This document shows, one piece after another, positions 1 through 4,498 of a DNA stretch of 5,000 nt (position 1 is its first letter; the number at the start of each line of letters is the position of its first letter). Under the pieces are notes generated by a model. It saw only the letters and a program-made list of their open reading frames with translations. It had not been told where the DNA came from and did no database searches. The stretch spans positions 7,686-12,685 of the forward strand of contig JAQVDA010000013.1 of NCBI GenBank assembly GCA_028698535.1, written 5' to 3'. Origin of the DNA: Bacilli bacterium. Its GTDB lineage: Bacteria > Bacillota_I > Bacilli_A > RF39 > UBA660. A program made the position numbers and the translations under genes.

Positions 1-675
1 GCTTTTCTCGGTGCCCTTAGTATCTTTTTACTATTTATTCCCCTTAGTAATATACTGTTATTTATTTATAAATTAATCATTAGTTTAGTGATGGTTATTA
101 TTACTTTTGGTTATAAAAACATTCGTTATGTGATGCGCAATTTATTGTTTTTATATTCAACTAGTATGATTTTAGGAGGCTTTTTATATTTTTTAAATAT
201 TGAGTTTAGCTATCGCCAAGAAGGTCTTATCTTTTTTCATCAGGGCTTATCCATTAATTTTATTGTCTTAATCATATTATCACCATTAGTTGTATATATT
301 TATATTAAACAGGGAATCGCTTTAAAAAATCATTACGCGAATTGTTACCAAGTGGATTTATATTTTAAAGATGGGACGGTTAAAAAACTAAATGGTTTTT
401 TAGATACTGGGAATAAACTATATGACCCTTACCAACAAAGACCCATCATTTTAGTTAATCCGGAAGAGTTAAAGGCTGATTATAATGCCTCTGAAGTTAT
501 CATGGTTCCTTATGAATCAATTAACAGTTGCGGGCTCTTAAAATGTGTCGCCCCCGATAAGATTCATATTATTGGGGTTGGTGAAAGGCGCCAGGTTTTA
601 GTTGGTATCAGTAAAGAAAAAATAAAAATAGAAGGTGTGAATTGCCTTTTACATAGTAAATTATGGGAGGGATAA
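1..675 (+). CDS. spoIIGA: SpoIIGA, sporulation sigma-E processing aspartic protease (5' truncated)
   Basis: This is the membrane-embedded aspartic protease that removes the pro-sequence of sigma-E in the mother cell after a signal from the forespore. The frame is open from base 1, and the first residues (AFLGALSIFLLFIP) continue the family match upstream of the GTG/ATG at 88-93. The start therefore lies outside the window, with about 40 residues missing by comparison with the remembered B. subtilis protein. The 224 visible residues hold hydrophobic segments at roughly 2-36, 46-66 and 84-102. The protease domain follows, with the active-site motif FLDTGNKLYDP and catalytic Asp at residue 135 (bases 403-405). 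The C-terminal LLHSKLWEG resembles the family's usual ending. Only about 89 residues follow the Asp, against about 126 in B. subtilis, so the protease domain is compact. The stop is one base from sigE, whose ribosome binding site lies inside this gene. Family assignment is firm. Confidence 0.93.
   Translation, partial: AFLGALSIFLLFIPLSNILLFIYKLIISLVMVIITFGYKNIRYVMRNLLFLYSTSMILGGFLYFLNIEFSYRQEGLIFFHQGLSINFIVLIILSPLVVYIYIKQGIALKNHYANCYQVDLYFKDGTVKKLNGFLDTGNKLYDPYQQRPIILVNPEELKADYNASEVIMVPYESINSCGLLKCVAPDKIHIIGVGERRQVLVGISKEKIKIEGVNCLLHSKLWEG
665..671 (+). promoter_or_regulatory. sigE ribosome binding site inside spoIIGA
   Basis: GGGAGGG lies 5 bases before the sigE ATG and overlaps the last codons of spoIIGA. 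The one-base spacing between stop and start suggests coupled translation, which would keep protease and pro-sigma factor in proportion. Confidence 0.75.
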
Positions 676-676
676 A

Positions 677-1381
677 ATGTTTATAACCAAATTAAAAACT
701 CTATTAGTTAAGTTAAAGGCCTTTTTATGGGAAAAAAGCAGTATTTTTTACTTAGGAAGTACTGATCGCCTACCGGAACCTCTAACGCGTTATGAAGAGC
801 GCCGGTTATTAAAGTTAACTAAACAAGGTGATGGTGATGCCCGTGATAAGTTAATTGAACATAATTTGCGACTTGTTGTTTTTCTCGCTAAAAAGTATGA
901 AAACACGGGGATTGATTTAGAAGATTTAGTAAGTATTGGAACCATTGGTTTAATTAAAGGCATTAACACTTTTAATTTAGATAAAAATATTAAATTAGCC
1001 ACTTATGCGAGTCGTTGTGTGGATAATGAGATTTTAATGTTTTTACGTAAAAATAAACGGGTGCGTAGTGAGGTTAGTTTTGAAGATTCCCTAACTTATG
1101 ATCATGATGGTAATGAATTACGCCTAGAGGATGTTTTAGGGACCGAAAGTGATATTGTCACTAGAGATTTAGAAGATAAATTAGAAAAGAGTATTTTAAT
1201 GCATGAGATTAATAAACTAGATTATCGTGATCGTGAAATAATGATTTTAAGATATGGTTTAAATGAACAAGTGGAACAGACTCAAAAAGATGTAGCGCGT
1301 AAATTAGGTATCTCCCAGAGTTATATCTCCCGTATCGAAAAGAAAATAATTAAGAAATTAAAAACCCTAGTAAATTTATAA
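677..1381 (+). CDS. sigE: RNA polymerase sporulation sigma factor sigma-E (pro-sigma-E)
   Basis: This is the early mother-cell sigma factor, made as an inactive membrane-associated precursor and cleaved by SpoIIGA. It has 234 residues against 239 in B. subtilis. Residues 1-24 form a basic, amphipathic pro-sequence (KLKTLLVKLKAFLWEK). Mature protein probably starts near the FYLGS at 24-28, which aligns with the VYYIGG processing site of B. subtilis. Region 2 spans about 55-130, including NLRLVV, ENTGIDLEDLVSIGTIGLIK and KLATYASRCVDNEILMFLR. Region 4.2 has a helix-turn-helix at about 202-228 (TQKDVARKLGISQSYISRIEKK). Asn97 matches the region 2.3 Asn that marks sigma-E as opposed to sigma-K. The ATG follows a GGGAGGG ribosome binding site at 665-671 inside the end of spoIIGA, so translation is probably coupled. 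Substrate and activator sit together in one operon, as in other spore-formers. Confidence 0.97.
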   Translation: MFITKLKTLLVKLKAFLWEKSSIFYLGSTDRLPEPLTRYEERRLLKLTKQGDGDARDKLIEHNLRLVVFLAKKYENTGIDLEDLVSIGTIGLIKGINTFNLDKNIKLATYASRCVDNEILMFLRKNKRVRSEVSFEDSLTYDHDGNELRLEDVLGTESDIVTRDLEDKLEKSILMHEINKLDYRDREIMILRYGLNEQVEQTQKDVARKLGISQSYISRIEKKIIKKLKTLVNL

Positions 1382-1383
1382 TA
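1377..1383 (+). promoter_or_regulatory. Possible -10 element for sigG (weak)
   Basis: TATAATA spans the end of the sigE stop codon. It differs at one position from the sigma-G -10 consensus CATnnTA and also reads as a sigma-A -10. A start about 7 bases downstream would fall near 1390, just ahead of the leader hairpin at 1395-1431. No good -35 element for sigma-F, sigma-G or sigma-A was found at proper spacing, and such AT-rich hexamers arise easily in this genome. The call rests mainly on position. Confidence 0.25.
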
Positions 1384-1394
1384 GTGCATAAATT

Positions 1395-1437
1395 CCCCCT
1401 TTTCTGTTCAGAATGTGAGTAGAAGAGGAGGTTTTTT
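1395..1437 (+). promoter_or_regulatory. sigG leader hairpin hiding the ribosome binding site; also terminator-like
   Basis: Bases 1395-1410 can pair with 1416-1431 around a 5-base loop (1411-1415). Fifteen of 16 positions pair; the exception is C1397-A1429, and the pairs include three G-U. The outer part is CCCCCTTTTCT against AGAAGAGGAGG. The 3' arm contains the complete AGAGGAGG Shine-Dalgarno sequence (1424-1431), so the folded RNA would block ribosome access to sigG. A conserved hairpin occluding the sigG ribosome binding site is known in B. subtilis and keeps sigma-G synthesis low. Here a T6 run (1432-1437) follows directly, so the same structure could also act as an intrinsic terminator for sigE read-through transcripts. 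The pairing is read directly from the sequence; the regulatory effect is inferred. Confidence 0.75.
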
Positions 1438-1439
1438 GT

Positions 1440-2216
1440 TTGGCACGTCATAAAGTGGAAATTAGTGGCGTGAATACAGCGGATATAAAGGTTTTAACTA
1501 GTGAAGAGATGATCATATTATTTAAAAAAATGCAAAACAATGATGTTTCAGCGCGGAATGAATTAGTGGAAGGCAACTTAAAATTAGTGTTAAGTATTCT
1601 TAAACGCTTTAATAACCGTAGCGATAATATGGATGATTTGTTTCAAGTTGGTTGTATTGGTTTATTAAAAGCCATTGATAATTTTGATTTACAACATAAT
1701 GTTAAGTTCTCTACTTATGCGGTGCCGATGATTTTAGGTGAAGTAAGAAGATATCTAAGGGATAATAATACTTTACGTATTTCGCGTTCCTTAAAAGATA
1801 TTGCTTATAAAGCCTTAAAATTAAAAGAAGAACTTACTAATCGGGATGGTAAGGAACCAGCTTTAGAAGTAGTGGCGACTAAACTGGGGTTACCTTTATT
1901 TGATGTTTTAACCGCGTTAGAAGCTATGCGGGAACCGATTAGTATGTTTGAACCCATCTATAATGATGGGGGTGATACTATTTATTTATCTGATCAAATA
2001 CCGGATAAAAAAGAAAATTCTAAGGATTGGGATGTAAAAATTTCGATTGATAAAGCCTTAAAAAAGTTAAAAGACCGCGAACGTTTTATCCTAAAAGAAC
2101 GCTTTATTATCGGTAAAACCCAAATGGAAATAGCCGCTGAAATAGGTATTTCACAAGCCCAGGTATCAAGACTAGAAAATAATGCGATTAAAAGTATTAA
2201 AAAAATGATTAAATAA
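1440..2216 (+). CDS. sigG: RNA polymerase sporulation sigma factor sigma-G
   Basis: This is the late forespore sigma factor, which drives genes for spore DNA protection and germination. It has 258 residues against 260 in B. subtilis. The N-terminus ARHKVEISGVNT aligns from residue 1 with the B. subtilis SRNKVEICGVDT. This fixes the start at the TTG, which lies 8 bases after AGAGGAGG. Region 2 (about 35-110) includes LKLVLSILKRFNNR, DDLFQVGCIGLLKAIDNFD and KFSTYAVPMILGEVRRYLRDNN. Region 3 (about 112-190) ends in the family hallmark FEPIYNDGGD at 170-179. Region 4.2 has a helix-turn-helix at about 227-251 (TQMEIAAEIGISQAQVSRLE). Residue 44 is Glu where B. subtilis sigma-G has Asn45, the position that allows binding by the anti-sigma factor CsfB. 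The hairpin leader and UUG start both suggest deliberately weak translation. Confidence 0.97.
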   Translation: MARHKVEISGVNTADIKVLTSEEMIILFKKMQNNDVSARNELVEGNLKLVLSILKRFNNRSDNMDDLFQVGCIGLLKAIDNFDLQHNVKFSTYAVPMILGEVRRYLRDNNTLRISRSLKDIAYKALKLKEELTNRDGKEPALEVVATKLGLPLFDVLTALEAMREPISMFEPIYNDGGDTIYLSDQIPDKKENSKDWDVKISIDKALKKLKDRERFILKERFIIGKTQMEIAAEIGISQAQVSRLENNAIKSIKKMIK

Positions 2217-2236
2217 TCATCTTTACATATCCCCAT

Positions 2237-2262
2237 ATATTTTTTAGGCATCTGCATAAAAT
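2237..2262 (+). promoter_or_regulatory. Possible sigma-E-type promoter for the YlmC/YmxH gene
   Basis: ATATT at 2237-2241 matches the sigma-E -35 core. CATAAAAT at 2255-2262 matches the -10 consensus CATACAnT at all but one position, with a 13-base spacer (14 is typical). A mother-cell promoter would suit a gene linked to sporulation. Against it, the expected start near 2269 would leave only about a 12-base leader beginning at the ribosome binding site, and the region is very AT-rich. Confidence 0.3.
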
Positions 2263-2280
2263 TAAATAGGATGTGAGATA

Positions 2281-2511
2281 ATGCGTTTATCTGATTTACA
2301 ACATAAAGATATTATTAGTATGTACGATGGTAAAAAAATAGGTAATATTATTGATATTAATATTAATGAACACGGGCATATTATTGGTATTATTGTAGAG
2401 CCAAATAAAAAATTTTTCCGTATTTTATCCACTCGGGAAGAAGCGGAAATTAAATGGAGTGATATTGCCAAGATTGGTGAGGATGTTATCTTAATTAAAA
2501 AGGATTTTTAA
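2281..2511 (+). CDS. ylmC: YlmC/YmxH family PRC-barrel sporulation protein
   Basis: This is a 76-residue soluble protein with a single PRC-barrel-like beta domain. Visible hallmarks are MRLSDLQHKDIISMYDGKKIGNIIDI near the start, a central IIGIIVEPN strand, and the closing KWSDIAKIGEDVILI. These are the conserved ends of the YlmC/YmxH family, usually about 75-90 residues. Family members are commonly found next to sigG, as here and as ylmC in B. subtilis, and are annotated as sporulation-associated, but no biochemical role is established. The ATG follows GGATGTGA (2269-2276), one mismatch from GGAGGTGA. There are no cysteines, signal peptide or membrane segment, so it is probably cytoplasmic. 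The gene sits 64 bases after sigG and may be read by sigG transcripts or from its own candidate promoter. A terminator overlaps its stop codon. Confidence 0.85.
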   Translation: MRLSDLQHKDIISMYDGKKIGNIIDININEHGHIIGIIVEPNKKFFRILSTREEAEIKWSDIAKIGEDVILIKKDF

Positions 2512-2541
2512 GACTTAAGACTATTAACTAAGTCTTTTTTT
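2510..2541 (+). terminator. Intrinsic terminator after the YlmC/YmxH gene
   Basis: AAGACTTA (2510-2517) pairs perfectly with TAAGTCTT (2529-2536) around an 11-base loop, and a T7 run covers 2535-2541. The left arm overlaps the stop codon at 2509-2511. A second copy of AAGACT at 2517-2522 could pair with the same right arm (AGTCTT, 2531-2536), giving a weaker 6-bp alternative stem. It separates the sporulation genes from the downstream redox genes. Confidence 0.8.
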
Positions 2542-2551
2542 ATGTTATAAT
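2524..2551 (+). promoter_or_regulatory. Probable sigma-A promoter of the apbE operon, overlapping the terminator
   Basis: TGTTATAAT (2543-2551) is a perfect -10 hexamer with the extended TGn motif. TTAACT (2524-2529) is a weak -35 (4 of 6 matches) at a 16-base spacing and lies within the terminator hairpin. A start near 2558 would leave a leader of about 9 bases and cut into the GGGGGTGA ribosome binding site at 2555-2562. The true start may be a few bases earlier, or translation may be nearly leaderless. Confidence 0.55.
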
Positions 2552-2566
2552 TTAGGGGGTGAAAGA

Positions 2567-3586
2567 ATGAAAAAAACACGCCAACAATATTTAACACGTG
2601 GTCTTATTTTAATCTTTATCGGTATTATAATGTTAATAATATTTTATTATCAAAGGTCAACAGAACATCAAACTAATATGTTTTATCTAGATACTTATAT
2701 ATCGGTTAAAATATATACTCATGATAAAAAGAAAGCTACTGAGGCTTTACAGGAAGTTGACAGGATATACCAACAATACCATCAACTGGCTGATAGTTAT
2801 CAGGCTTATGATAATATTAATAATATTTATTATTTTAATGAAGTAGCGTTAGTCAATGAAAAGGTAAAAATAGAACCAGAACTTTATCATCTTATTCAAT
2901 ATGGTCTTGACGCCTACAAGCAAACCAATGGTTTAGTTAATATTGCCCTTGGTAATGTAATTGATATCTGGCATACTTATCGGGATAATGCTGATGGTAT
3001 CCCAACCAAAGAGGAATTACAAAAAGCGGGCAGTACCAATATTAATAATCTTATTTTACATAAGAATTATTTAATGGAAAAAACGACCGATATTAAATTA
3101 GATTTAGGAAGTATTACTAAAGGTTATGCGACTCAGGTAGTTGGTGATTATTTAACCAACTTAGGAATTGATAAATATTTAATTAACGCGGGCGGTAATG
3201 TTAAGGTGGGAAATCATTATCAAAAGAACCGGTATAAAATTGGGCTAAAAGAACCAAAACCAAATAGTAATAATATTTTTAAAGTGATTAACGCTAATAA
3301 TATTAGTGTAGTAACTAGCGGCAGTTATGAGCGCTTCTATCAATATGATGGTAAAATATATCACCATATTATTGATCCTTTAACCTTGTTCCCCCCGAAC
3401 TACTTTTATGCGGTTACGGTTATTACCCCTAATAATGCTTTAGCGGATGTCCTATCAACCGCCCTTTTCTTAATGGATTTAGAATCAGGACAAGCATTTA
3501 TTAAATCATTTAATAATGTAGATGTTATTTGGTATGATATAAATAATAAAATTCATTATTCCGCGGGGATTAAAAATTATGAATAA
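2567..3586 (+). CDS. apbE: ApbE-type FAD:protein FMN transferase, membrane anchored
   Basis: The enzyme takes FMN from FAD and attaches it to Thr or Ser of an extracytosolic target protein; Mg2+ is needed. Of 339 residues, 12-28 form one hydrophobic helix after a basic start (KKTRQQYLTR), giving an N-in anchor with the catalytic domain outside. The protein contains no cysteine, so it is not a lipoprotein. Family motifs in order are NMFYLDTYISVKIY (37-50), LDLGSITKGYAT (178-189), YLINAGGN (204-211), TSGSYERFY (250-258), HHIIDP (266-271), and ADVLSTALF (293-301) with the metal-binding Asp. The usual DPxTG-x-P segment reads DPLTLFPP here, so the Gly is replaced by Leu. The ATG follows GGGGGTGA by 4 bases. 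The final 8 bases overlap the next gene. A likely substrate is the FMN_bind lipoprotein at 4499. The role matches Listeria FmnB. Confidence 0.92.
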   Translation: MKKTRQQYLTRGLILIFIGIIMLIIFYYQRSTEHQTNMFYLDTYISVKIYTHDKKKATEALQEVDRIYQQYHQLADSYQAYDNINNIYYFNEVALVNEKVKIEPELYHLIQYGLDAYKQTNGLVNIALGNVIDIWHTYRDNADGIPTKEELQKAGSTNINNLILHKNYLMEKTTDIKLDLGSITKGYATQVVGDYLTNLGIDKYLINAGGNVKVGNHYQKNRYKIGLKEPKPNSNNIFKVINANNISVVTSGSYERFYQYDGKIYHHIIDPLTLFPPNYFYAVTVITPNNALADVLSTALFLMDLESGQAFIKSFNNVDVIWYDINNKIHYSAGIKNYE

Positions 3587-3947
3587 AAGTGATTGGCAGT
3601 TACTAGCTATTATTATAATTATTATTATTAGTTTATTTGCCATTACATCCTTATTTAATTATAATAACTCAACTATCGCGACTGTTTATTATGATAATAA
3701 TATAGTTTTAACGCTTGATCTTAGTATTGATGAAAATAGAGAATATCGCGTTAAAGGTTATAATGGGGATGTTGTGATTGAAACAAAAAAGGATATGATT
3801 CGCGTTAAAGAAGAAATTTCGCCTTTACATATTTGTTCCCGACAAGGATGGGTTAAGTCAACCTATGAAGTTATTGTTTGTTTACCTAATAAAGTGGTGA
3901 TTACTTTAAGTGATAATAAAAATAAATTAGATACGGTGGTGCGATAA
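3579..3947 (+). CDS. eetA: NusG domain II membrane protein, EetA-like
   Basis: This is a 122-residue protein with one N-terminal membrane helix (about residues 8-26, including seven Ile in a row at 11-17) and an outside NusG-domain-II-like fold. Family marks are TVYYDNNIVLTLDLS, the ISPLHICSRQGWV segment (80-92) and IVCLPNKVVITL (99-110). Cys86 and Cys101 are the only cysteines, a pair that could form a disulfide or a redox site. The domain's name comes from a region of some NusG proteins, but this is not a transcription factor. In Listeria the related EetA works with EetB in moving electrons from demethylmenaquinone to flavinylated PplA. The start overlaps apbE by 8 bases and follows a GGGG stretch at 3565-3568, indicating translational coupling. 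The molecular mechanism of the family is not settled. The symbol is given by similarity of domain and gene order. Confidence 0.78.
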   Translation: MNKSDWQLLAIIIIIIISLFAITSLFNYNNSTIATVYYDNNIVLTLDLSIDENREYRVKGYNGDVVIETKKDMIRVKEEISPLHICSRQGWVKSTYEVIVCLPNKVVITLSDNKNKLDTVVR

Positions 3948-4460
3948 ATGGATATTAGAAAAATAACTCATTTAGCGATGTTAATTTCTTTAGCCGTAGT
4001 TTTAAATATAATTGAAAGTACTATCCCTATATTTAACAACATGTTACCGGGGGTTAAATTAGGTCTAGCCAACGCCATTATTATTGTGGTTATTTATTTA
4101 TATACTTTCACTGATGCCTTATATGTTTCCCTAGGCCGCGTTTTTATTGTGGGATTAATTAGAACGGGCCTTTTAGGGATTGGCTTTTTCCTTAGTTTAA
4201 CAGGTGCTATTTTTAGTACCATTATTATGTATTTAGCTAAAAGATATACGCAACTATCTATCATTGGTGTTAGTATTTTAGGGGCTATCTTTCATAGCCT
4301 TGGTCAAGTATTAATGGCGATGTTACTACTTAAAACAATCTCCCTTATCTTCTACTTGCCTTATCTTTTACTACTAGCTATCCCAACGGGCATAATAGTT
4401 GGTTTAATGGCTAAAAACATTTTATCATTAATGGATAAAAAGATTGCGCTTGAGCGTTAA
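3948..4460 (+). CDS. eetB: Gx transporter family membrane protein, EetB-like
   Basis: This is a 170-residue, very hydrophobic protein with about five or six membrane segments. It carries the hallmarks of the Gx transporter family (often labelled heptaprenyl diphosphate synthase component I): LPGVKLGLAN at 33-42, GRVFIVGLIRTGL at 63-75, SLTGAIFS at 83-90, GAIFHSLGQ at 112-120 and YLPYLLLLAIPTG at 136-148. It resembles ECF transporter S-components in size and layout. The prenyl synthase label is probably misleading, since no diphosphate-binding Asp-rich motif is present. Beside a NusG-II protein and an ApbE, the best functional analogue is EetB of the Listeria extracellular electron transfer locus. 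The ATG directly follows the stop of the previous gene, with GGTGGTG at 3935-3941 as ribosome binding site, so the two products are probably made in similar amounts and may form a complex. Confidence 0.85.
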   Translation: MDIRKITHLAMLISLAVVLNIIESTIPIFNNMLPGVKLGLANAIIIVVIYLYTFTDALYVSLGRVFIVGLIRTGLLGIGFFLSLTGAIFSTIIMYLAKRYTQLSIIGVSILGAIFHSLGQVLMAMLLLKTISLIFYLPYLLLLAIPTGIIVGLMAKNILSLMDKKIALER

Positions 4461-4472
4461 AGGCGTTATAAT
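4444..4472 (+). promoter_or_regulatory. Probable sigma-A promoter for the FMN-binding lipoprotein
   Basis: TATAAT at 4467-4472 is a perfect -10. TTGCGC at 4444-4449 is a poor -35 (TTG only) at the ideal 17-base spacing and lies in the last codons of the upstream gene. A start near 4479 gives a leader of about 20 bases containing a strong AGAGGAGG (4486-4493). This could give the lipoprotein extra expression above operon read-through, sensible for an abundant surface electron carrier. No terminator is visible in the gap. Confidence 0.45.
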
Positions 4473-4498
4473 AAATTTATACTAAAGAGGAGGATAAA

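Noticed and set aside
88..93. GTG/ATG as the start of the first gene
   Set aside because: The frame is open to base 1 and the upstream residues match the SpoIIGA membrane region, so this is an internal position of a gene cut by the window edge.
790..1002. Minus-strand open frame within sigE
   Set aside because: It lies antisense to a highly conserved sigma factor gene, with no plausible ribosome binding site or recognizable protein.
2225..2240. Small inverted repeat ATAT-CCCC-ATAT after sigG as a terminator
   Set aside because: A four-pair A-T stem is too weak, so no terminator is called between sigG and the next gene.
1994..2257. Minus-strand open frame over the end of sigG
   Set aside because: It mirrors conserved sigG coding sequence; the hydrophobic look is what the complement of AT-rich Lys/Ile codons gives.
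2262..2471. Minus-strand open frame within the YlmC/YmxH gene
   Set aside because: It is the shadow of a gene with clear family motifs and its own ribosome binding site.
2512..2566. FMN riboswitch ahead of the flavin-related operon
   Set aside because: The gap is only 55 bases and is filled by a terminator and promoter; none of the conserved FMN aptamer core is present.
3948..4460. Heptaprenyl diphosphate synthase component I
   Set aside because: This label is often attached to the Gx family, but the protein is a multispan membrane protein without prenyl synthase motifs and sits among electron-transfer genes.
4471..4480. Palindrome ATAAATTTAT just after the -10 of the lipoprotein promoter
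   Set aside because: It is a ten-base all-AT palindrome in a very AT-rich gap, expected by chance and not matching a known redox regulator operator.
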